Part shown: positions 23,001 through 35,000 of the stretch, piece by piece
How positions within the stretch are numbered: position 1 is the first letter of the stretch
Layout: the number at the start of each line of letters is the position of its first letter
Source of the DNA: Fratercula arctica
Taxonomy: Eukaryota; Chordata; Aves; Charadriiformes; Alcidae
Direction of reading: 5' to 3'
DNA: 64,000 nt
Assembly: GCA_947846985.1 (NCBI GenBank)
Contig: CANTUZ010000014.1
Location: forward strand, 4,821,669-4,885,668
Notes under the pieces: generated by a model
Database searches by the model: none
Seen by the model: the letters and a program-made list of their open reading frames with translations, nothing else
Told to the model about the DNA's origin: nothing
Position numbers and translations under genes: made by a program

Positions 23001-26000
23001 GCCGGGGGGGGACGGACCACAATGGGGACACAATGGGGACACAATGGGGACACAGGCGTGCGGGCAGACCCCCGAACTCCCCCCACACCCCCCCAACCCC
23101 CCCCCCCCCCGCTTCGCTCACCGATCTGCAGCCAGTCCATCTTCTCCTTCCAGCGGTCCCCGATGTCCCGGCGACGTTCCTGCAGCTGCGAGAGCTTCTC
23201 CGAGATCTGGGAGCGGTGGGAGTGAGTGCGCCGCACCCGGGGGGGGCACAGGGAGATGGGCACAGGGCTGGGGACATGGGGCTGGGGACATGGGGACAGG
23301 GACATGGGGATGGGGGTATGGGGATGGGGACAAGGCTGGGCACATGGGGACAGGGACATGGGGATGGGGACATGGGGATGGGGACATGGGGCTGGGGACA
23401 AGGCTGGGGACATGGGGACAGGGACATGGGGCTGGGGACATGGGGACGGGGACATGGGGACAGGGACATGGGGACAGGGACATGGGGATGGGGACATGGG
23501 GATGGGGACAAGGCTGGGGACATGGGGATGGGGGTATGGGGATGGGGACAAGGCTGGGGACACGGGGACAGGGACATGGGGCTGGGGACATGGGGATGGG
23601 GACAAGGCTGGGCACATGGGGACAGGGACATGGGGATGGGGACATGGGGATGGGGACAAGGCTGGGCACATGGGGACAGGGACATGGGGATGGGGACATG
23701 GGGATGGGGACAAGGCTGGGGACATGGGGACAGGGACATGGGGACAGGGACATGGGGACAGGGAGATGGGGATGGGGACATGGGGACAGGGAGATGGGGA
23801 CAGGGCTGGGGACATGGGGCTGGGGACAAGGCTGGGGACATGGGGACAGGGACATGGGGATGGGGACATGGGACTGGGGACATGGGGACAGGGACATGGG
23901 GATGGGGACAAGGCTGGGGACATGGGGACAGGGACATGGGGACAGGGACATGGGGGATGGGGACATGGGGATGGGGACAAGGCTGGGGACATGGGGACAG
24001 GGACATGGGGCTGGGGACATGGGGCTGGGGACATGGGGACAGGGAGATGGGGACAGGGCTGGGGACATGGGGCTGGGGACAAGGCTGGGGACATGGGGAC
24101 AGGGACATGGGGATGGGGACATGGGGATGGGGACATGGGGATGGGGATATGGGGACAGGGACATGGGGACAGGGAGATGGGCACAGGGATGGTGACATGG
24201 GGCTGGGGACACAGGGCTGGGGACAGGGAAAGAGACATGGGGATGGGGACACAGGGATGGGGACAGGGATGGGGCATTGGGACAGGGACATGGGGACAGG
24301 GACATGGGGCTGGGGACACAGGGATAGGGACAAGGCTGGGGACATGGGGACAGGGAGATGGGGACATGGGATGGGGACAGGGATTGGGGGACAGGAATGG
24401 GGACACAGGGATAGGGACAGGGATAGGGACAGGGATAGGGACACGGGGATGGGGACAGGATGAGGACAGGGTTGGGGACATGGGGATGGGGACAGGGATG
24501 GGGACACAGGAATAGGGACAGGGATAGGGACACGGGGATGGGGACACGGGGATGGGGACAGGATGAGGACAGGGTTGGGGACATGGGGATGGGGACAGGG
24601 ATTGGGGGACAGGAATGGGACACAGGGATAGGGACAGGGATAGGGACAGGGATAGGGACACGGGGATGGGGACAGGATGAGGACAGGGTTGGGGACATGG
24701 GGATGGGGACAGGGATGGGGACACAGGAATAGGGACAGGGATAGGGACACGGGGATGGGGACACGGGGATGGGGACAGGATGAGGACAGGGTTGGGGACA
24801 TGGGGATGGGGACAGGGATGGGGACACAGGGATAGGGACAGGCATATAGGGACAGGGATAAAGGGATGGGGACAGGAATGGGGACACAGGAATAGGGACA
24901 GGGATAGGGACACGGGGATGGGGACAGGATGAGGACAGGGTTGGGGACATGGGGATGGGGACAGGGATGGGGACACAGGGATAGGGACAGGGATAGGGAC
25001 AGGGATAAAGGGACGGGGACAGGGTTGGGGGACAAGGGCTGGGGACACGGGGCTGGGGACAGGGATACAGGGATGGGGACAGAGACGTGGGGGCAGAGAC
25101 AGGGACACGGGGATGGGGACGAGAACAGGGGCGTAGAGATGGGGTGAGGGGATGGGGACACGGGGACAGGGGACGAGGGGCCACGGGGGCAGCCCCACCT
25201 TGTCGGCCGCGTAGTGGCCCTTGTGGAGCAGCGCGGTGCCCATGGCCACGCAGGCCTCGAAGCTGTCGGCCCGGGCCTCCACCTCCGCCTTGATGCTCTG
25301 GTGGTTCTTGATCACCAGGTCGGCCGAGGACACGTCCCTGCGCCGGGGACACGCCGTCAGCGTCCCCACAGGGCCACCCTGCCCCACGGTGGGTGTCCGG
25401 GGACACGACCGGGGGGATGGATGCGGGGACAGGAGGTGGCAGGGGGGGACATGGTCCTCGTGGGATGATGGACGTGGGATGGGAGGTGGCAGAGGGACAC
25501 ATGGTCCTCATGGGGTGATGATCATGGGGACAGGAGGTGACAGGGGACACACGGTCCTCGTGGGGTGATGGATGCGGGGACAGGAGGTGACAGGGGACAC
25601 ACGGTCCTCATGGGGTGATGGATGTGGGGACAGGAGGTGACAGGGGACACACGGCCCTCATGGGGTGATGGATGTGGGGACAGGAGGTGACAGGGGACAC
25701 ACGGTCCTCATGGGGTGATGGACATGGGGACAGGAGGTGACAGGGGACACACGGCCCTCATGGGGTGATGGATGTGGGGACAGGAGGTGACAGGGGACAC
25801 ACGGCCCTCATGGGGTGATGGATGCGGGGACGAGAGGTGACAGGGGACACACGGTCCTCGTGGGGTGATGGATGTGGGGACAGGAGGTGACAGGGGACAC
25901 ATGGCCCTCATGGGGTGGTGGACGCAGGGACGGGAGGTGACAGGGGACACACGGTCCTCATGGGGTGATGGATGCGGGGACAGGAGGTGACAGGGGACAC

Positions 26001-29000
26001 ACGGCCCTCATGGGGTGATGGATGCGGGGACGGGAGGTGACAGGGGACACACGGTCCTCATGGGGTGATGGATGCGGGGACGGGAGGTGACAGGGGGACA
26101 CACGGTCCTCATGGGATGATGGACGTGGGGATGGAGGGTCCCAGGGGGGACTTGGTCCTCGTGGGACGATGGATGTGGGGACAGGAGGTGACAGGGGACA
26201 CACGGTCCCCACGGAATGATGGATGTGGGGACAGGAGGTGGCAGGGGACACACGGTCCCCACGGAATGATGGATGTGGGGACAGGAGGTGGCAGGGGACA
26301 CACGGTCCTCGTGGGAGGGTGACGCGGGGCCGGGAGGTGGCAGCGGCCGGGGCCCCTCACCGCGGGCGCTCCTGCCCCTCGATCTGCAGGCGGACGCCGT
26401 CCATCCAGAGCAGCAGGTCCCGCACCGCCCGCAGGAAGCGGAACTTGTCGACGGTGTCGAGGAGGAGCCGACGCCGGCCCTGGCTGCTGCCGCGCAGCTC
26501 GGCCCAGGCCTGGCTCACCGCCTGCTCGTTGCCGCCGGATGTCGGCCGCCTTCTCGCCGGCGTAGGCCTTCGCCAGCCGCCCCGCGTCCTCCTGCACTTG
26601 CCGCACCTGCGGGGGACAATCCAGGTGAGGAAGGCGCCGCGTCGTGCCGGGGCTGTGCCGCGATGCGCCGGGGCTGTGCTGCGGCGTGACGGCATGCGCT
26701 GTGGCGCGCCGGGATGTACCGCCACGCGACGGGACGCACCGCAGCCTGCCGGGATGTACCGCGGCGTGCTGTGGGCGTGCTGCGGTGTGACGGGATGTGC
26801 CACGGTGTGCCGGGATGTGCCGCGGCGTGCCGGGATTGGGCTGTGCTGTGCTGGGATGTGCTGTGGTGTGCCGGGGTGTACCGCGGCGTGCCGGGATGTA
26901 CCGCCACGCAACGGGATGTGCCGCAGCATGCTGGGATGTGCCGTGGCGTGCCAGGGTGTACCGCGGCGTGCCGGGATGTGCCGCGGCGTGCCAGGGTGTA
27001 CTGCGGCATGCCGGGATTGGGCTGTGGTGTGCTGGGATGTGCCGCAGCGTGCCGGGGTGTACCGCGGCGTGCCGGGATGTGCCGCAGCGTGCCAGGGTGT
27101 ACCGCAGCGTGCCAGGGTGTACCGTGGCATGCCGGGATGTGCCGCGGTGTGCTGGGGTGTACTGCGGCATGCCGGGATTGGGCTGTGGTGCGCTGGGATG
27201 TGCCGTGGTGTGCCGGGATGTACCGCGGCGTGCCGGGATGTGCCGCAGCATGCCGGGGTGTACCGTGGCGTGCCGGGATGTGCCGCGGTGTGCCGGGGTG
27301 TACTGCGGCATGCCGGGATTGGGCTGTGGTGTGCTGGGATGTGCCGCAGCGTGCCGGGATGTGCTGCAGCGTGCCAGGGTGTACCGCGGCATGCCGGGAT
27401 TGGGCTGTGGTGTGCTGGGATGTGCCGTGGTGTGCCGGGATGTACCGTCATGCACCGGGCTGGACCGTGACGTGGCAGGTTGGACCGCGATGCACCAGGC
27501 TGTGCCACGAGGGCTGTGCCAGGGATGTCCCCATGCCATGCCATGCCATGTCCCCGTGCCGTACCATGTTCCCGCACCCTGCTGCGTCCCTGTGCCGTAC
27601 CGTGTCCCCTACTGTGCCGTGTCCCCATGCCATGCCACGTCCCCGCACCCTGCCACGTCCCCGTGCCGTACCGTGTCCCCTACTGTGCCGTGTCCCCGTG
27701 CCATGCCACGTCCCTGTGCCATGCCACGTCCCCGCACCCTGCCGTGTCCCCGTGCTGTACCATGTCCCCTACTGTGCCATGTCCCCATGCCATGCCACGT
27801 CCCCGTGCTGTGCCGCGTCCCCGTGCCATACCGTGTCCCCTACTGTGCCGCGTCCCCGTGCCGTACCGTGTCCCCGCGCTGTGCCATGTCCCCGCACCAT
27901 GCTGTGTCCCTGTGCCGCGCTGTGTCCCCACACCATGGCACATCCCCGTGCTGTACCGTGTCCCTGCACTGTGCTGCATCCCCGTGCCACGTCCCCGCAC
28001 CCTGCCGCGTCCCCATGCTGTACCATGTCCCCTACTGTGGCATGTCCCCGTGCCATGCCACATCCCTGTGCCGTGCCACGTCCCCGTGCCGTACCGTGTC
28101 CCCTACTGTGCCGTGTCCCCGTACCCTGCCACGTCCCCGTTCTGTGCCATGTCCCCTACTGCGCCGTGTCCCTGTGCCATGCCACGTCCCTGCACCCTGC
28201 CGCGTCCCCGTGCCGTACCGTGTCCCCTACTGTGCCGTGTCCCCGTGCCATGCCACGTCCCCGCACCCTGCCGCGTCCCCGTGCCGTACCGTGTCCCCTA
28301 CTGTGCCGTGTCCCCGTACCCTGCCACGTCCCCGTTCTGTGCCATGTCCCCTACTGCGCCGTGTCCCTGTGCCATGCCACGTCCCTGCACCCTGCCGCGT
28401 CCCCGTGCCGTACCGTGTCCCCGCGCTGTGCCATGTCCCCATGCCATGTCCCCACACCGTGCTGCGTCCCCATGCCGTACTGTGTCCCCGCACCCTGCCG
28501 CGTCCCCGTGCCGTACCGTGTCCCCACGCTGTGCCATGTCCCCGTGCCATGTCCCCGCACCGTGCTGCGTCCCCGTGCCGTACTGTGTCCCCGCACCCTG
28601 CCGCGTCCCCGTGCCGTACCGTGTCCCCGCGCCGTGCCACGTCCCCGCGCCGCCTCCCCGCGGGGCCTCACCTGGGCGCTGAGCGCCTGGATGTCGTGCT
28701 CGTAGGCGCTGTGCATGCGCTGCATGGCCTCCGCCGTGTTCAGGTCCCGGCCCACCTCCTCCGGCAGCTGCTGCTGCTTGTGCTGCACCTGCGCCAGCGT
28801 CTCCCGGGCGTCGTGGAAGAAGCGGTGCAGCTCGTAGGAGGCCGCCAGCATCTGCGACCGCGTGTCCATCAGCTCCAGCAGGTCGGCCCAGGCCTCGTTC
28901 AAGCCGTCCTTCCACTCCGCCACCGTGGCGTTCTCCGAGTGGCCGGCGGCGATCAGGGCGTCCGCCAAGCCGTTGACGGCGTCCACTCGCTCCTGACCGA

Positions 29001-32000
29001 TGCTGCTGGTGTCCCGCGAGAATTCCCGGAATTTATCCCGCAGCATCTGCCGGGAGAGAGGAGAGAGGCGGCGGGGATGGCATTTTAGGGACCCAGGGGA
29101 CACCCCGTCCCGCGAGAATTCCCGGAATTTACGCGAGACGTGTCGGGGATGGCACTTTAGGGACACAGGGACACCCTGTCCCGTGAGAATTCCAAAATTT
29201 ATCCTGCAGCATCTGCCGGGAGGGAGCCAAGCCCTAACAGAGCTGGCACACTGGGGACACAGGGGACACCCCACCTGTCAGGGATGGCACTTTAGGGACA
29301 GAGGGGACACCCTACGTGTCAGGGATGGCACTTTAGGGACAGAGGGGACACCCCACGTGTTGGGGATGGCACTTTAGGGACAGAGGGGACACCCCACGTG
29401 TCAGGGATGGCACTTTAGGGACACAGGGGACACCCCACGTGTCAGGGATGGCACTTAGGGACAGAGGGGACACTCCCTGTGTAAGGGATGGCACTTTAGG
29501 GACAGAGGGGACACCCCACGTGTCAGGGATGGCACTTTAGGGACACAGGGGACACTTGCTGTGTTGGGGACGACACTTTAGGGACACAGGGGACACCCCA
29601 CGTGTCAGGGATGGCACTTTAGGGACACAGGGGACACCCCACGTGTCAGGGATGGCACTTTAGGGACACAGGGGACACTTGCTGTGTTGGGGACGACACT
29701 TTAGGGACACAGGGGACACCCCACGTGTCAGGGATGGCACTTTAGGGACACAGGGGACACTCCCTGTGTCAGGGATGGCACTTTAGGGACACAGGGGACA
29801 CCCCATGTGTCGGGGATGGCACTTTAGGGATGGAGGGGACACTCCCTGTGTCAGGGATGGCGCTCTAGGGACCCAGGGGCCACCCCGTCCCCTTCCCGTG
29901 TCCCCCCCTTACCGTGACATGCTCGTAGTCCTGCCCCAGCTCGTGGGACGCGGCCACCACCTCCCTCTCGGACACCCACTGCTCCAGGTCGTCCAGGTCG
30001 CGCCGGAGCTGGCAGAGCCGCTGGTGCTCCTGCAGCGCCGCCCGCCGCTCCTGCGCCAGCTCCTTCAGCCCCGCGTACAGCTTGTCCACCTGCGCCTGCC
30101 GCAGCCCCAGCCGCTCGCTGCGGCCACCACCACCCTCAGCCGGGTTGCCACCGGGCAGCCGTGGCCGGGGGGGGGGGCGGAGGGTGGGGGGTGGGAGGTG
30201 GCAGGGGACACACGGCCCTCATGGGGTGATGGATGCGGGGACGGGAGGTGACAGGGGACACACGGTCCTCGTGGGGTGATGGATGCGGGGACGGGAGGTG
30301 ACAGGGGACACACGGCCCTCATGGGGTGATGGATGCGGGGACAGGAGGTGTCAGGGGACACACGGTCCTCGTGGGGTGACGGATGCGGGGACAGGAGGTG
30401 ACAGGGGACACACGGCCCTCATGGGGTGATGGACGTGGGGACAGGAGGTGACAGGGGACACACGGTCCTCATGGGGTGATGGATGCGGGGACAGGAGGTG
30501 ACAGGGGACACACGGCCCTCATGGGGTGATGGATGCGGGGACGGGAGGTGACAGGGGGACACACGGTCCTCATGGGGTGATGGATGCGGGGACAGGAGGT
30601 GACAGGGGACACACGGTCCTCATGGGGTGATGGATGCGGGGACAGGAGGTGACAGGGGACACACGGTCCTCGTGGGGTGATGGATGCGGGGACAGGAGGT
30701 GACAGGGGACACACGGCCCTCATGGGGTGATGGACGTGGGGACAGGAGGTGACAGGGGACACACGGTCCTCATGGGGTGATGGATGCGGGGACAGGAGGT
30801 GACAGGGGACACACGGCCCTCATGGGGTGATGGATGCGGGGACGGGAGGTGACAGGGGACACACGGTCCTCATGGGGTGATGGATGCGGGGACAGGAGGT
30901 GACAGGGGACACACGGCCCTCATGGGGTGATGGATGCGGGGACAGGAGGTGGCAGAGGGGGACACAAAAGGTCCCCATGTGATGATGGACGTGGGGCTGG
31001 GAGGTGGCAGGGAGGGACACAGGGGGCTCGTGGGGTGATGGATGCGGGGACAGGAGGTGACAGGGGGGGACTGGCTCCTCACGGGGTGATGGACGTGGGG
31101 ACAGGAGGTGGCGGGGGGGGGCACGATCCCCATGGGATGACGCTCACGGGGGCCGGAGGTGGCAGGGAGGGACGCGATCCCCGTGGGACGCCGACCCTGG
31201 GGACGGGAGGTGGCAGGGGGACACCCATCCCCCCGTGGGACGCTGCCGGCGTCCCCCCGCGGCTCGTCACCCACCTCTCGGGGTGGCCGCCGGCCACCAT
31301 GTCGCGGCTCTGGGCCGAGAGCTGCTGGATGGTGTGGGCGTAATCCCGCAGCGCCTGCTCCAGCACCAAATGCTTGCTCACCATGGCTTGGGCGCTCAGC
31401 TCGTCCTGCCGGGGGGGGTGACAGCGGCTCAGGGCGGGGGGGGTGACAACAGCCGGGGAGGGGGTGACATGCTTATTTTTGGGGGGAGGGGGTGACCAAA
31501 CCTTGGCTTTCTCCTGCGCCATCATGTGCAGCTCCTGCTCCCCCATCCAGGCTTCGGCCTCGGCGGCGTCGCAGTAGAACTGCTGGGCGGCCTGGGCCAG
31601 CTCCAGGCGCCAGTGCCGCAGCTCCGTCTGCCGCCGCAGTTCCCGCCAGGCTTCCCGCAGCTCCTGCACCCGCTCCGCCAGCCCCCCCGCGCCCCCCCCC
31701 TCCGCGCCCCAGCAGCTCTTCCACCCGCCGCTCGTGGCCCTGCAGCTCCTTCTGCAGCGTCTGGCAAAGGGGGGGGGGATGGAGGACGCGGGGTGAGCGG
31801 ACGCGGTCCCCCGGGGTGGTGGGACCCCCCCCCACAGGGGATATCGGTGACCCCTGGGGTGGTGGGACCCCCCCCACAGGGGACAGTGGTGGCCACTGGG
31901 GTGGTGGGATGCCCCCACAGGGGACAGTGGTGGCCACTGGGGTGGTGGGACCCCCCCACAGGGGATATCGGTGACCCCTGGGGTGGTGAGACCCCCCCAC

Positions 32001-35000
32001 AGGGGACAGTGGTGGCCACTGGGGTGGTGGGATGCCCCCACAGGGGACAGTGGTGGCCACTGGGGTGGTGGGACCCCCCCACAGGGGATATCGGTGACCT
32101 CTGGGGTGGTGGGACCCCCCCACAGGGGACAGAGGTGACCCCTGGGGTGGTGGGACCCCCTCACAGGGGACAGAGGTGACCCCTGGGGTGGTGGGACCCC
32201 CCCCACAGGGGACAGGGGTGGCCACCAGGGTGATGGGACCCCCCGACAGGGGACAGAAGTGGCCACCAGGGTGGTGGGACCCACCCACGGGGGACAGAAG
32301 TGGCCACCGGGGCAGTGGGATGCCCCCCCAGGGGGACTGTGGTGGCCCTCAGGATGGTGAGACCCCAACATGGGGGACATTGGTGACCCCTAGGGTCGTG
32401 GGACCCCCCCACAGGGGACAGAGGTGACCCCTGGGGTGGTGGGACGCCCTCCCAGGGGGACATCAGTGGCCCCTGGCCCCCCCCGACCCACCTGGTTCTT
32501 CTTGATGAGCAGCTGGACCGAGGGCAGGTCCTTGCCGTGGTCCGTGGACACAGCCAGGGCTCGGCGCTCCTGCACCCACAGCTGGGGGGACACGGGGGGT
32601 CAGGGGCGGCGGGGGACAGGGACACTGGGGGACAGGGACACTGGGAGACAGGGACACTGCGGGTCAGGGACACTGGGGGTTAAGGACACTGGGGGTCAGG
32701 GACGATGGGGGTCAGGGACAGCGTGGGGACGGGGACACGGGGGGTCAGGGACAGCGTGGGGATGGGGACACGGGGGCTCAGGGACAGCGTGGGGACGGGG
32801 ACACGGGGGTTCAGGGATGATGGGGTTCAGGGACAGCGTGGGGACGGGGACACGGGGGTTCAGGGACAGCGTGGGGATGGGGACACGGGGGTTCAGGGAC
32901 AGGATGGGGGTCAGGGACAGCGTGGGGACGGGGACACGGGGGTTCAGGGATGATGGGGGTCAGGGACAGCGTGGGGATGGGGACACGGGGGTTCAGGGAC
33001 GATGGGGGTCAGGGACAGCGTGGGGACGGGGACACGGGGGTTCAGGGACGATGGGGGTCAGGGACAGCGTGGGGACGGGGACACGGGGGTTCAGGGACGA
33101 TGGGGTTCAGGGACAGCGTGGGGATGGGGACACAGGGGTTTGGGGACAGGATGGGGGTCAGGGACAGCGTGGGGATGGGGACACGGGGGTTCAGGGATGA
33201 TGGGGGTCAGGGACAGCGTGGGGACGGGGACACGGGGGTTTGGGGACAACATGGGGATGGGGACACGGGTTCAGGGACAGCGTGGGGACGGGGACACGGG
33301 GGTTCAGGGACAGCGGGGATCCCCGGGGTCCCCTCCCGCGGGGGGGGGGGGGGGGGGGGGGCGCCCACTCACGATCTCGTCCTCCAGGTCGCGGTGGAAC
33401 TGATGCTCCTCCTTGGACGCCACCAGCCTCCGGCGCCGCTCCCGCAGCGGCTCCCGCAGCCCCAGGAACTGCTGCTCCACCGCCCGCACCCGGCCCCGCA
33501 CCTCGGCCGCCCCCCCGTCCCCCGGGCTGAGCGCCTGCGCCTGCGCCCGCATGGCCTCCACCTCCTTCTCCCGCACCGCCGTCTGCGTCTCCAGCATCTT
33601 GGGGGGGGGGGGGTGTTGGGGGGGTGGGGAGTGAGGGACACCCCCCCCCCCCCCCCCCCCTCAACGGGCACCCCCCTGTGCCAGGTATCCGTCCCTCTGC
33701 GCTCTTGTCCCCTGCATCCCTGTCCCCCGCAGCCCCCTGTCCCCTGCGCCCCATCTCCCGCACCCGCCGTCTGCGTCTCCAGCATCTTGGGGGGGGGGTG
33801 GGGGGGGATGCGGGGTGAGGGACCCCCCCCACCACGGGTACCCCCCTGTGCCAGGCACCCATCCCTCTGCGCCCCAAACTCTGCACCCTGTCCCCGTGCA
33901 GCCCCCATCCCCACAGACCCCCGTCCCCCTGCGCCCCCGTCCCCACAGACCCCTGTCCCCCGTCCCCCGTCCCCACAGACCCCTGTCCCCCACAGATCCT
34001 TGTCCCCCGTCCCTGCAGACCCCCATCCCCACAGACCCCTGTCCCCCATCCCCCACAGACCCCCGTCCCCACAGACCCCTGTCCCCCGTCCCCCACAGAC
34101 CCCTGGCCCCCCGAGACCCCCATCCCCTGTCCCTGCAGACCCCCATCCCCCACAGACCCCTGTCCCCACAGACCCCCATCCCCACAGACCCCTGTCCCCC
34201 ACAGATCCTTGTCCCCCGTCCCCTGCAGACCCCCATCCCCACAGACCCCCGTCCCCACAGACCCCCATCCCCACAGACCCCTGGCCCCCCGAGACCCCCA
34301 CCCCCTGTCCCTGCAGACCCCCATCCCCACAGACCCCCATCCCCACAGACCCCCAACCCCTGTCCCCCATCTCCCGCAGACCCCTGTCCCCGCAGACCCC
34401 TGTCCCCTGTCCCTGCAGACCCCCATCCCCCACAGACCCCCGTCCCCACAGACCCCCATCCCCCTGCACCCCCATCCCCACAGACCCCTGTCCCCCACAG
34501 ATCCTTGTCCCCCGTCCCCTGCAGACCCCTGTCCCCGCAGACCCCCGTCCCCTGTCCCTGCAGACCCCCATCGCCCTGCCCCCCACGGACCCCCGTCCCC
34601 CGCAGACCCCCGTCCCCGCGCCGGGGCCGGACCTGCTGTTTCTTGAGGAGGATGTTGACGCTGGTGAGGTCCTTGCCGTAGTCGTCGGAGCGCAGCTGGG
34701 CGCTGACGCCCGCCAGCCACCCCCCCATGGCGGCGCAGGACTGGGCGCACAGCTCGGCCCGGTTGGCGTCGAAAAGCCGCCGCGCTTTGGTCCGGGTGGT
34801 GGATTCCAGTTCCTCCCACAACCCCCGCAGCGCCGCCAGCTTCTCCGTCACCACCGTCCCCAGCTCCGGCTTCGCCGACGCCAGCTGCTGACCCTCCTGG
34901 GGAAGACCCCAACGTCAGCGGGGGGGGGGGGGGGGGTCCCGCTGTCGTGTCCCCCCCCGGCTCCGGTGTCGCCCCGGCGTCACCTTCTCCATCTTCTCCA

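Noticed and set aside
19578..23225. A 1,215-codon + strand open frame
   Set aside because: It is a translation of the 43-46-bp E-box array followed by the antisense of exon 29. It is a stop-free repeat unit, not a gene.
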